64,000 bases of DNA from Ceratodon purpureus. Taxonomy: Eukaryota > Streptophyta > Bryopsida > Pseudoditrichales > Ditrichaceae. Below are positions 50,069 to 60,688 of this stretch, one piece after another. The position numbers and the translations under genes are program-made. The stretch spans positions 5,681,243 through 5,745,242 of the forward strand of contig CM026425.1 in assembly GCA_014871385.1 (NCBI GenBank), read 5' to 3'. The notes beneath the pieces are model-generated. The model worked only from the letters and a program-made list of their open reading frames with translations, did not search any database and had not been told where the DNA came from. Each line of letters starts with the position of its first letter. Within the stretch, counting starts at the first letter, position 1.

Positions 50069-51296
50069 TCTAAATTGGCAAATCTCTTTCGGTGGAATCA
50101 GTCATTTCGTATGTTACATATCTAGTTTAGGCGGTAGACGCTCAGGTAATTGGTAATTGTAAAATAGCGAATTTTCGGACTAAATGAGACTTCGGTGAAC
50201 CTGGGTCAATTCCTTGTTCTCAAATGAGTGAGTACTTGAAAGGTGACGCTTTGACTTAAATTGCGCACAACTGGACCTTAGAAAATCTGGACAGATTTCT
50301 GTTCTAGAAGAAGGTGGTTGTTGCTATTCCAAGGAAGAAGGTATGTAGGAGCATATTGCTAGTACAAAATCTATACCTTATTCTTTTTGAACTTTTTCTC
50401 TGGCCAGGTGACTGAAACTGCTGGTGCAAATCACTGTATTTCTTCTCTACTCTTTTTCCAAATTTTCTCTGTTTCTCTTTCGTTTTCCTTCTTGACTGAG
50501 GAAAGCGGTCCTTTAAATTCATGATTTTTAACTTGTTATCTGTATGTCTTCGGTTTGTCACTTCCCTTTGATCTGTTCACAGTGTCAGTCAAATCTTCAC
50601 AATGACTCCAAGCTTCTGGCAAGCTTTCCGATGTTTTATTCATTGATAGACCCATGCTCACTGCTTTCTGTTATCACCTATTATCGTTAGCGCGCCTACT
50701 TCTGAGACGTTCTCAACGCACTAAAACCATCCACCACCATGCCGACAGCGGTGCTGTGTCTGAGTGAACTTCTACCTGACTCGTTCTACTGCCCAATGGA
50801 TTGACGAAGGTCATTTGTTTATGAAACACTTAGTTGTGTTGGCTCAGCTTCATATTAGTGCCCAAGAAACACAGTACTGCACAGACTCATTTAGACAGTT
50901 CTCAATGAGACGACAACAAGTAGATACGTGCTTTCTTTCTGACTTGAACAAGACTAGAGTGATAGTAGCAAATCAACCGTGCAAGAAACACATCCCTGGA
51001 GGCTTGTTGATGTTTTTACCGCTGGCATTGTAATACAATTATATTCTGTCTGAGAAATAAAATTGAGTGCATCCCCTGAGGGTATCATAACTCCAATGAT
51101 TTAACTTAAGTTGGAGATAATATCTGGAAGGGTCATAATACCACCCTTCCTGTTTTCTCTCATACATTGCAGTATTGAAATTTAAGAAACTCAGTGTGAC
51201 CACAAAAGCTCTTGCATTAACCACACACTTTCATTCTCCGGAAACAAAGCCTCAAATTTCCAGCTCTAACACCAATCCAGTTGTCGATTCCATCCC
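50069..51296. other. Intergenic, MEX1 3' flank
   Basis: No gene is supported. The left part should contain the MEX1 3' UTR. The right edge is the start of the duplicated block. Confidence 0.5.
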
Positions 51297-54200
51297 GGAA
51301 GCTAGGCGAGGTGGGCGTAAGTTGTGAACGAAGATGTCTGCATGTGGCTGTGCAGTGTGTAGGCCGGAAGACTATCCTGAGCAACGAGTGAAGAAAATGC
51401 CGCAACGCAACAACATTTTTGTTATCACATATCTTCACAGCAGTTGGAAACCTTACGATTTGCCGTCTCTTGGGAATGTCTCACAGAAGGAGGAGCTCCT
51501 TCATATGGGTTAGGACACATGGAAGTTTATTGCGAATGTTTTTGGTGCTTGAATCATGTAAGGTGATGGAGGAAGCAGTTCCTCGACTGAGTAGAATTCT
51601 GCACTTGTCTGAGTTAGGTCATTGGAGATTTGCCAACGTTTCTTGCGGAACCCCTGACAGGAGCATGGTTGGGCACTTCGAGCCATCCCATTCAGCTTTG
51701 ATTCGAAGTCTAGTTTCCCCACTTGGCTCAATTTTACCAACTGGCTGTCATGACGACCTGGAAATTGCTGCATCGGTATAAGCTCACCGACAGGAAATTC
51801 ATCGCTTACCGGACACTGAAGCTGATCCGATAAAAACACAGCATATTTTAATGGAATACTGTAGCGCCTCTGAGATGTGCGACTGCGGTAGTAGAAACTC
51901 CGACAGGCTCAGTGACTGTAGCTGCTCCAGCAGGGACGAGAATCGGTCCTGAATCTCCCTAATTTGGTGGTAAACCAATTTGGGCGTTCTTGGTATGGCA
52001 GGAAGTCGGTCTCTATCGGTACCCTCCGCCACAGCCCGTCTACCGTGCTGTCGAGGAGGGTAATTGCCAGTTTCGCCTTTCTCGTCAGCGAAGTGGGTCT
52101 TTGTTTTTGAGTGCAATGGAAAATTAGGGTTTCGATTTGGTACCGCAGCTCTTGTTTCTTGTTCAGTGTGTATATCGCTTGCAGTGTTTCTCAGGGTAGG
52201 ATTGTGGGTTTTTAACTAGACTGAGGCGTTTCGAATTGGTACTACAAGTCCGCGTTGTATTGCGATCTCCCAAAACGATGGCTATGACGTGGAGCACTCT
52301 GTTTCGGGCTCTCTTACCGGTACAAGTGATCCGGGAGATTGTGCACAAGGTATTCGGACAGCCACCGCAAGACACCGAGATGGTCGAAGGAAGCGATGTT
52401 GGCGACAATCAGGACGCGGCTCTCTCTATCCGTGAAAGCTCTGAAAGTGGTAAAATTCCTTTCTGCAGGATGTTGATTCTCATACATTTTGTAGCCTCAT
52501 GCTATGCTTTTGAATTCAACTGTGGTGTTACGTACAGGAGATAATTGAAAGATTCCGATGTTTGCTGAGCCAGAATAAAGGAGAATCAGAAGTTCAGCTT
52601 TGTCGAGACATCATCAATAAACCCATTCCCATATTGTAGAATTGCGAGTCCACTGTACTGCCATGGGGTTACGATTAACTCTTCCTTCCGTGTTTTCCTT
52701 TGCGGCCTTTCCATGCAGGTGAAATTCAAGCTCATCGTCGTTCAACTGACAACATCGACGCACAGGACAAAAGCAAGCTACATCTACTCACTGATGGTGA
52801 AGCTTCGGAAGAAGGTCGTGGCAGTCTGAAAGAGATGGTGGCCAAGACGTTTAGGCAGCCACCACAGGACTCAGAAATGGTCGAAGGAAATGGTGATGAT
52901 CACGACGCGAGTTTGGATTGTTCCATTCGCGAAAGCTCAGTGATTGGTAAGCTTCCTTCTACAGGATGGTGATTCTGATGCATTAAGTCGTCTCATGCCA
53001 TTTTCTAGATCTAACGTAACATAGTATAAATAATCAATATATAGGTTTTTGGTTTCCTGACCTGGCATAAGGAGTCTAGTTTTGTAAAGACATCAGTGGC
53101 ATTCCCATTCTGTTATTGTGCACTTGCTATTCAGTTACATTGTTACGAAATGTTGTGCCAATCACATCATATCGAATTCTGTTTCGTGACTTCGAGATTT
53201 GCTGGCAAGCATGTATGAGAGTTGGATGTCCAGTTTTGTCGACAGATCAGAAGCAATCCCATTTAGCTTTTTCTAGTTCAATATATTGGCTTATGAGGGT
53301 GTAATCAACTCCTGATTTTAACTGTTATTTTCTATTTTTCTACGTCGTCGTCAGGGGAAACTGAGCCACATCGTCGTTCAACTCCCAGTACCGAAGGATT
53401 TGACAAAAGCAATCTGCATCTAGACACGAACGGTGAAGCTCTAGAAGAGGATCATGATATTGGGAAGGTGACTGATGTTGAGATATTCCAGCAGCGGCCG
53501 CAAGACTCGGCGAAGGTGGAAGGAAGTGGTATAGCCTATTATCACAACGCGGCTCCTGTTCATTTCGTTCCTGAAAGCTCGGAGCGTGGTAAGATCTCTT
53601 TCTAGACGATGTGGAATCTCATACTTAAAGTGGCCTCATGCTATGCTTTGAATCCGAATGTGACATCATACAGACGAACTTATTGGAAGAAGTTGACTTT
53701 TGCCAAGCCGGCACGTTTTCTCATTGTAGGTCTAGTTTTGTGAACAGATTAGAAGCGGACACATATGTCATTGAAAACTTGCTACTCCATTATTTTGTGT
53801 AGCACTTTCGGGCCTGTGTTTTCTAATTCCAATTTATTCAATTCTGTTTTGTCACTTCCTTGTTATTGCCACATGGGTGTATTTAACGATTGCTCCGATC
53901 TCTTTTTGCCTTCATGTGCAGCTGAACATGAAGCACATCACAGTCGAACTTTCGACGTCGAACAAGTGGGCAGAAGTAAGCCTTATCCAGAAAGTGAGGC
54001 TGAAGCCCAACGCGACATTCATGGTATTCTGACGACGATAAGAGATGGTCAGCCAGTCATCGATCAACATCCTGCTGAACATCCGTTGTCATGGAAGAGG
54101 CCTAGAGGAGGGAAGAAGAGGGGCTCTCCAACAGTGGGCCTGGAAAAGAAGAAACGGCAGAGATGTACGAATTGGACTGATCATGAAACTGAGCAGTTGG

Positions 54201-55206
54201 TAATTCTGAGGTTAGAAAGAAATCTGGTCAAGAAAAAGAGCAAGGGCCCGCTTTGGGAGGCAGTATCCAAACAAATTTCAGGAAGGACACCAAAGCAGTG
54301 TCAAAATCGGTGGGATACTGTTTCAAAATCATACAAACGCATCATGGATAGCCACAATAAGCAGTTCAGCCAGATCACAGTGGAGGATTATCAGAAGATG
54401 AAGGCCGAGAAGAGTATGATGTCGGAAACCAGAAATCCATCGATCGAAAGTGAGGCAACAGTGGCGGAACATGAATTATCAGGGGTACGTTTTCATCTGA
54501 ATCTTTTTCAATGGATGATGGTGTTGGCCGTTGATTTGATTTTTTCTCTAGGAATTGTTGCTGGTGGAGTGTTTGTTTGAAATCTCCTCCTGACTTTTTG
54601 CATTTCTGTCTTGGAAACCAACTCTTTGCTCTGGTTGCCTTGAAATCGTTGGTGCTTGTTTATTTTCTGTGATTTCCAAATGAGACTCTTCATGGCCTGC
54701 AATTGCGCTTATTTGAGAACTTGTTTTCGGGCCCACATTTAAATTCGTTCTTGATTCATTTTTTGGAAACAATTCTTTCTTTTTTCACTACATTGTTGGT
54801 TTTCGCAAATGGGAGTGTTGTTTGATTTGCTTGTCTTCGCTTATGTTCTGTTCTTTGTTACTTTCTTTGCCATTTTTTGTTTCATTCTTCTACCTCTTCT
54901 TTTGTTATTTTCCTTTTGTTTTTTGGGCCTTCATTTGTGTGTGTTTTTTTTTCCCTTTATCCTTTTGTTTGTTTTTTATTTCCTCTTTTCTTCTTCCCTT
55001 TTTTTTCTCTATGTCTTTTTGGATTTCGGGAGTATTCAGAGAAGCGGTGCCGAAGTATGAAGCTGCCGTCGTCGACAACGACTTCGTCGATCACACTGCG
55101 AAGAATCGTAACATGGCGAGGCGACAACGATCTGTGCTACTCGCCTAGTGACTGGATCCAACTGAAGGCCAGGAAGTCGGAGGCAAGGAAGGTTACGGTT
55201 TCGGCT
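51297..55206. repeat. Direct duplication block, copy 1 (3.9 kb)
   Basis: Similarity to 60689-64000 starts at GGAAGCTAGGCGAGGTGGGC and runs through promoter, exons, introns and a T-rich 3' region to at least GTTACGGTTTCGGCTGCT at about 55206, where the other copy meets the window end. Identity is high in most places, with scattered small insertions and deletions. The copies are in the same orientation, 9.4 kb apart at their starts. Confidence 0.92.
52278..54580 (+). CDS. Trihelix/Myb-like DNA-binding protein, copy 1
   Basis: Probable nuclear DNA-binding protein. Exons 52278-52449, 52719-52946, 53355-53588 and 53922-54580 join in frame (430 residues). The last exon holds a KRPRGGKKR basic stretch, a likely nuclear signal, and a trihelix-type domain: NWTDHETEQLVILRLERN, GPLWEAVSKQ, then QCQNRWDTVSKSYKRIMD, with all three tryptophans. 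The first three exons are repeats of one another, each ending with a motif like PPQDSEMVEG, then ESSE-x-G, and each joined in phase 1. A 67-nt GT-AG segment (54485-54551) could be removed; this would replace the hydrophobic C terminus (residues about 400-430) by a short soluble tail ending at 54593. The DNA target is unknown. Confidence 0.75.
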
Positions 55207-55641
55207 GCTACGCACACATCACTGCCGTACATGTCCCAAATCTTCCTCAGGCGCTCGAGCAGAGAGCAGCTCTGGTGCAAACGAAGGTGACGAGTGGAGC
55301 TCGAAACTCAGGTTTTTAAAAAATGGATCACCGATATCAGTGAAGCACACAACTAGGCGAAGGTTGAAGCGGAGGAAATGGTGAATGGTTCTACTGGTTT
55401 TGGAGAAAGAGTGGCAGAACTGATATGGGAGTGGCAGAACTGAGGGACAACTACTGTAGTGGGGAGGCAACCGTGAAAAGTGGAGCATGGGGCCCGAGCA
55501 AGTTACTATACACTAGTACTGCTGTAGTCCACAGGTTCAGTGCTGCCAGCTGGGTCCCACGGTGCTATGCATTTCCGGGTTTTTTTTTTCCCCAAAATTT
55601 CGCCTTGAAGTTAGGTCTCGAATCTGTCTATGCCCATTGCC
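55207..55641. other. Intergenic, no gene seen
   Basis: Flank of duplication copy 1. Frames here are short and overlapping; none resembles a known protein. Confidence 0.45.
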
Positions 55642-55764
55642 CAGTGCCCACGTGTATCCTACGTATCTTTGCCTTTGACTTTGACCCAAGAGCAAGTACT
55701 GTAAGGAAATTCTAAGGGCACAGTGCCCAGTGCCCACGTGTATCCAATTTACAGTGCCCACGTG
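55642..55764. promoter_or_regulatory. Cluster of three G-boxes
   Basis: CAGTGCCCACGTG occurs exactly three times, at 55642-55654, 55728-55740 and 55752-55764; the first two continue as TATCC. The CACGTG core is the plant G-box bound by bZIP and bHLH factors, and GCCCACGTGT also fits an ABA-type element. A candidate coding exon begins 55 bp downstream. Function is inferred from motif content only. Confidence 0.6.
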
Positions 55765-55818
55765 GCTAGGACTGAGCTGGGGGACCCCACTGACTGATTC
55801 CGAGGGTACTATTCATAG

Positions 55819-56001
55819 GACCCAGCTTCCGCAGGGACGCCGCAGCTTGGATTTCTACAACTCCAACTCGACAACCTCGACCTCGATTCTTTCAACGCCG
55901 ACGTCCCCCCCACTTCCCAATCGGAGCATGATCTTTCAAGTACTCAAGATGAAGATGCTAGCTTCCCGTGCTCGTACATCTTCAACATCTTCGACGTCTG
56001 A
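55819..56001 (+). pseudogene. Orphan acidic C-terminal exon
   Basis: After a possible acceptor (ATTCATAG/GACC) an open frame of 60 codons runs to a TGA. It reads GFLQLQLDNLDLDSFNADV, then SEHDLSSTQDEDASF and ends NIFDV. The Asp/Leu-rich style looks like a real protein tail, but no upstream exons were found. It may be the end of a lost gene or of an unseen one. Confidence 0.3.
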
Positions 56002-56309
56002 TCACTATCTGTGGCCTAACTCCGCGCAGTAGCTTTCAGGAACCCCGGGTCGACCTATTACTTTTCTAAAGACGTACTCTTCATGGTGGTCGAGCAGATC
56101 AAATTACATGGACGTCGTGTTTAGTTTGATTCGCCTTTCTGGTGCTGGCAGATTATCTTCTCGATGAGAAATATTGGACCCGTTTCGTGTGACGTAGCTA
56201 GTGGACTAGGTGTGCATTTAATTATGGACCAGTACTGGAGGAGTATTTGAGTAAAGAATGGAAGCAGTCTAGCTCACGGACCAATATTAATCTATGTATT
56301 TATTTGTAA

Positions 56310-57372
56310 TTAACCCCTAAAGCATTTGGCCATAAAATCCCAAATTCTGCCTCAATTCTGCCCTGTTTTAGTTCAAGGAAAAATTATGCAAATTTAAACC
56401 TATGTTAAAGAATCTAACCGTAGGATCTAGTACATAACTTGTACATGTATGTGTACACAAAATTTTAGATTGTAACTCCTTGCCGTTTGGAAGATCATAA
56501 GGTTTGAACTTGAGAGAAAAGTTTTTTTTGGTACTGCCCGGCAGGGACAGCCACCCTTTGGAGAGTGAAATAGCCAATTTTTTGAGATCGTGCGGTTGGA
56601 GGCTCTTCAGTTTTGGATTCTAAAGTGAGTTGGGAGTATGCTCAAAAAAATTGAAGACAATACAACACACAGAAGCATTGCAAAACCACATATCCAGTGA
56701 CGGGAGTCAAATGAATTGCATATACATTGGCTCTTTCTCCACACTACAAATGCCTAAGAAGATCATCTATTTTTTGAAATCCGAACGGTGTATACATGCA
56801 TTTGTATGGAAAAGAAATTTTAGAGGAAAAAAATCCAAAAAATAAATAAATCCAAAATAGATATGAATTTCACAACATATACTGTGGTTTAGGAGGAGAA
56901 AATGGTGAAGGAAAAATGGGTGACGAAGCTGTTTGAAAGTTTTTATCAAACTTGGAACTTTGACTAAATATATCTCAAGATCCGTACGGTCAAACTTTTC
57001 AAAACTTGGTACGTAGACTAATTAGATGGCTTTGAACAAGATCTTACGGTTGGATTTCTCAAAATCAAGTTTCAAAAAAAATTGCGAAACGATTTCAGAA
57101 AGGATCATTTGGAAGTCACTATAGAGTGTCACAAATTTGGTACACCACTCCAAACCTGCCCGAGCTGCCCTGAATTGAATTTTGATCTTTACACACGAAT
57201 TATTTCTAAACTACGGGCCCGATGAAAGTAAAGTTTGGTCTTGTTAGAAAGATATGACAATTTCCTATGCTGTGCCAAAGTTACAACCACATCCGGTAAA
57301 ATTTGACTCATAGGGAGCCTGACCGGACCCAAAATCATACCAAAACTGTTGAGTTGATGCTTTAGGGGTTAA
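56310..57372. mobile_element. TTAA-flanked non-autonomous DNA transposon, copy B (piggyBac-like)
   Basis: The element (56314-57368, 1055 bp) has the same termini as copy A at 6424-7499, in the same orientation, and is bordered by TTAA at 56310-56313 and 57369-57372. It is about 20 bp shorter because of small internal deletions, including one near 56930. It lies between the two duplication blocks and is not part of either. Confidence 0.87.
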
Positions 57373-60300
57373 TCTGTAAAGAGTGGAAGAGCTCACGCTC
57401 TCCCATCATAATCTATGTATGTTACTGCTGTTTTACATAATTTCAGAGTAATTCTCTTGTCGTGGATGTTGTGAGGACAACTGGTTGCTTCATCTCTGCT
57501 GCAGGACAATGCATGATCAGCATTCATTTTGAGAATGATCTGTGTATGTGAGCTGAAACCCCCCCCTGGCAAACGTTTTGTCCCGGCTTCGAGATCGATT
57601 GTTCCAGCTGGACCTGATAATGTCTCTGTTCGTTTGGAAACTTTGTTGAGTCGTCTCACAAGTAAATTGTACCTCGAGGCTATTTGGAAGTGAGGATCGT
57701 TGCAGGAGAATCTAGTTTAATTAATGTGCCTCAGACAACAATTCACCATCCATGTTCTTCAGCATTTTGCTGTGAGGTTGTGTGAGTCTTTATAAACCTT
57801 AAACATTGCAAAGATTCAGCTCCCAAGTTGCGTCCGAGATCACTTTTTCATTTCGCAATATCACTTTCGCAGAAGACTGCTTGACAACCACAACAACCAT
57901 GAAAGCATATTACGTGATGGAGGGGTGCAATTTCGCCAACCGGTTTGGATATGGGCAGCTCAGCCGAGGGCGACGACGACGTTGTTGCTGATGGTTCTTG
58001 CAACAATTAGTAGATCAGAGAGGTGATTCTCCATCATATGCGCTTCGTGTGGCTACTAATCGACGGACTATTTCTCCAACTCTTGGATTAGGTCAGCGGA
58101 GAGTTGCTACGGCTGGTTGCAGAAACCCCAACAGGAGCCACTGGACAGTCCCATTAGCTCATCGAGAGCTCTCTCCCAATGTGGCATTCCAATTTTCTCA
58201 CATCCAAGGTAATGTCAAATACCGATAGACGAGAGGTTTTGAGTGATTTGTAGACAGCGCTTGAACTTTAGAATGGTTTATCCGGAATCTGCTTGGATGT
58301 TAGAAATACTGAGGAAATTGCAGCTACTGATGAGCAATTGCTTGCAGATTGATGCTTGCAGTTTGATGCTATTTCCTCACCTGCGTGCGTGGTTCAGTTT
58401 CGAAAGATGCATTGGTGATCCGGGCTCATCGTGCAGGAACTGGAAGCTCATAGTGAGAAAGAAGTCTCCTGTGATCTACTCATAAATTTGCTCGTCTGAG
58501 AGAATGGCTGGGTAAGTATTGATGCACCAGAGTGTGGGAATTGTTGATGTACTGTACTGCGATCAGTCCAAAACTGCGGCTCTTTTGATTACGATATGAA
58601 AGCCATGTGGCAGGTTGTAGCGGTTTATTGGAGGCACTAGTTGCAGATGAGGCGATGGAAATGGGTTGCCCAATGAGCAACAAATCGGTCGCGAGTGATG
58701 AACATGGTCGCTGAATTTATTGCCTGTTTTGTACATCACACAGAATCGAATGGATCTTCTTCACAGAAACCTTGAGTGTGCATGACAAGCTGCAGAATCC
58801 CAACTCTTACAATGGTGTTGTTCCAAAGCAACTCCGTTCGCAATTCTTTCAGTGGAAGCTAGGATTCTTTTCTTTGAAAACGATGCTAGGGGCAGAAGTG
58901 GTAACAGATCATTACATAATGCTTCTGGATCTGATTCTGAAGATGGGGATTATTACAAAATTATGCTCAGGGTTATATGTGTCAACAGAGTCAACAGAGA
59001 ACCTAAATACGGTGCATGCCTAATGGACAGAGTCACCAATTAACCCAAATGAGTTGCATGTCCAGATTACAATAATCACCTAAAAGTAGTCGCTCTAAAG
59101 TGTCGTCACGAAACTTACTTGCGAGAGCTCCTCCGACTGTAATCAACTCTAGCAAGCTATCCCAAGCTGCTTCCTGCACTATTTAAGCAGTATCCATACT
59201 GGTATCCGCTTCAGAGCACCGATTCAGCAAAAGCAGTTAAATGAAAACTCCATAAGGAACTGGTCTTAAAAGGTGTAAGCTCAGTACTGTAAACCATACT
59301 GCAAATGATGGAAAATAAAACCTGGCCAAAATTGAGAAAACTGTAAGTGTAGAGCATGTAAGATCTGCGTCCAAGTATGCCTGTAACTTGGGGGTGGGGG
59401 ATCCTTCGGAACAAATCTCACCTGCACGATCCGAGCCAAATCAGGTTCGCATCACCTATCGTTTAACTAAGAGAGATCCGCATAGTCTAGTCAAAGGATG
59501 ACAATTTGGTGTTATTATACTAGTACTCAGCATTGCAGAAGTATGCAAGGTGGTCTAAAACGCCAGCTTAGTATATATTAACATTACACCTTTGTAAGCG
59601 CTGAATCCGTAAACAATTACTGGTTGAAACACACAAGTCATTTATAACTGAACCAGGCTTTGATCACTTTGGACAGAACCCTCGTGCGAGAGCAGATGCA
59701 CCACGATTCCGGTCGTTTGAAAGGGATCTCCAAGGAGAGAGCCGAGTGCCCAGTTGGCCGAGACCCAGGCATACACAACCTCCTCGATCTAAACCTGCTC
59801 ACATTCTCGACAATTTACCATAATACTCTAATACAGGATATAAAATACTGGAGTACTTCCACAGAAACAGTAAAATCCTTGTCATAATGCACTAATATCC
59901 AGAATTAAGTTCCTCAGATATTGATATGATTGCAGCATGGAATTGTCGTAGTCTAGTATGATTGATGCTTTGGAGCTCACCAGTGATGACCGATGCCCAG
60001 GAATCGTGAAACATAAAATCCCAATTAGCACGCAACGCTATTCTGCAAGAATCGAGTACTGCTTCTCGATTGTCTTTTTGTCAAGCCCCACCGTGGCCAT
60101 GAGATACACTCGTGTCCGAGCATTCTCCTTCTAAGGCACCTTCGTCGTCGCAAATTCAATCTGATCTTTCAATGAATCCCCCGCCAAACTTGGATTCTCT
60201 GCTCAAATCATCACAACTAACCCTTGTTACCATCAATGCACGCTTCTGATCTCTACTAGAATCATCGTATGAAAGTGAAACTCTTCACTACTCCTTCAAC

Positions 60301-60688
60301 ATATGATAACATAAGCAACTGTGGTGCTAACAAACGTAAGCACTGGTCTCCCCGTTGAAGCAAAATCCAACACATCTCAAATAAAAACTGACCCTCGTTT
60401 TAATATCTCTTTAAGAAGACTGAGTTGGCATTCAAGAAACACTTGCTTCTAAAACTTCCATTTGAAAGGATAGCCTCTACTAATCCTTGTAGCATAAAGG
60501 CGTGCAATATGCTTCATTGACTGATCTCCTAATTCCAATGCTCTAAGTCATTCAATCATGTCAAATGTGAGAGAGGAGTGTGCTATTGAAACACAGTGTT
60601 GCTAAAATTGGATTCGATGTATGCAAGTACACGCGCCGCGAACATGAACTGTACGCGAACTAGTCGCAACTGGTAACAAAAAGTAAGT
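57373..60688. other. Intergenic with a possible unresolved gene at 57.8-58.5 kb
   Basis: TTTATAAACC at about 57789 could be a TATA box. Downstream, frames such as MGSSAEGDDDVVADG (from 57950) and RGDSPSYALRVATNRRTIS (about 58020-58210, ending at a GTAATG donor) look partly protein-like, but no consistent exon chain could be built. From 58.5 to 60.7 kb nothing coding is visible. Confidence 0.35.

Noticed and set aside
51799-52116. Minus-strand 105-codon frame divergent from the trihelix gene
   Set aside because: It has helical-looking content but no ATG, and copy 2 carries frame-shifting deletions and an early stop at the matching place, so coding constraint is not supported.
54809-55148. Phe/Leu-rich frames resembling membrane proteins (also 63538-63897)
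   Set aside because: They come from a T-rich tract present in both duplicate blocks; frame content is not conserved between the copies.
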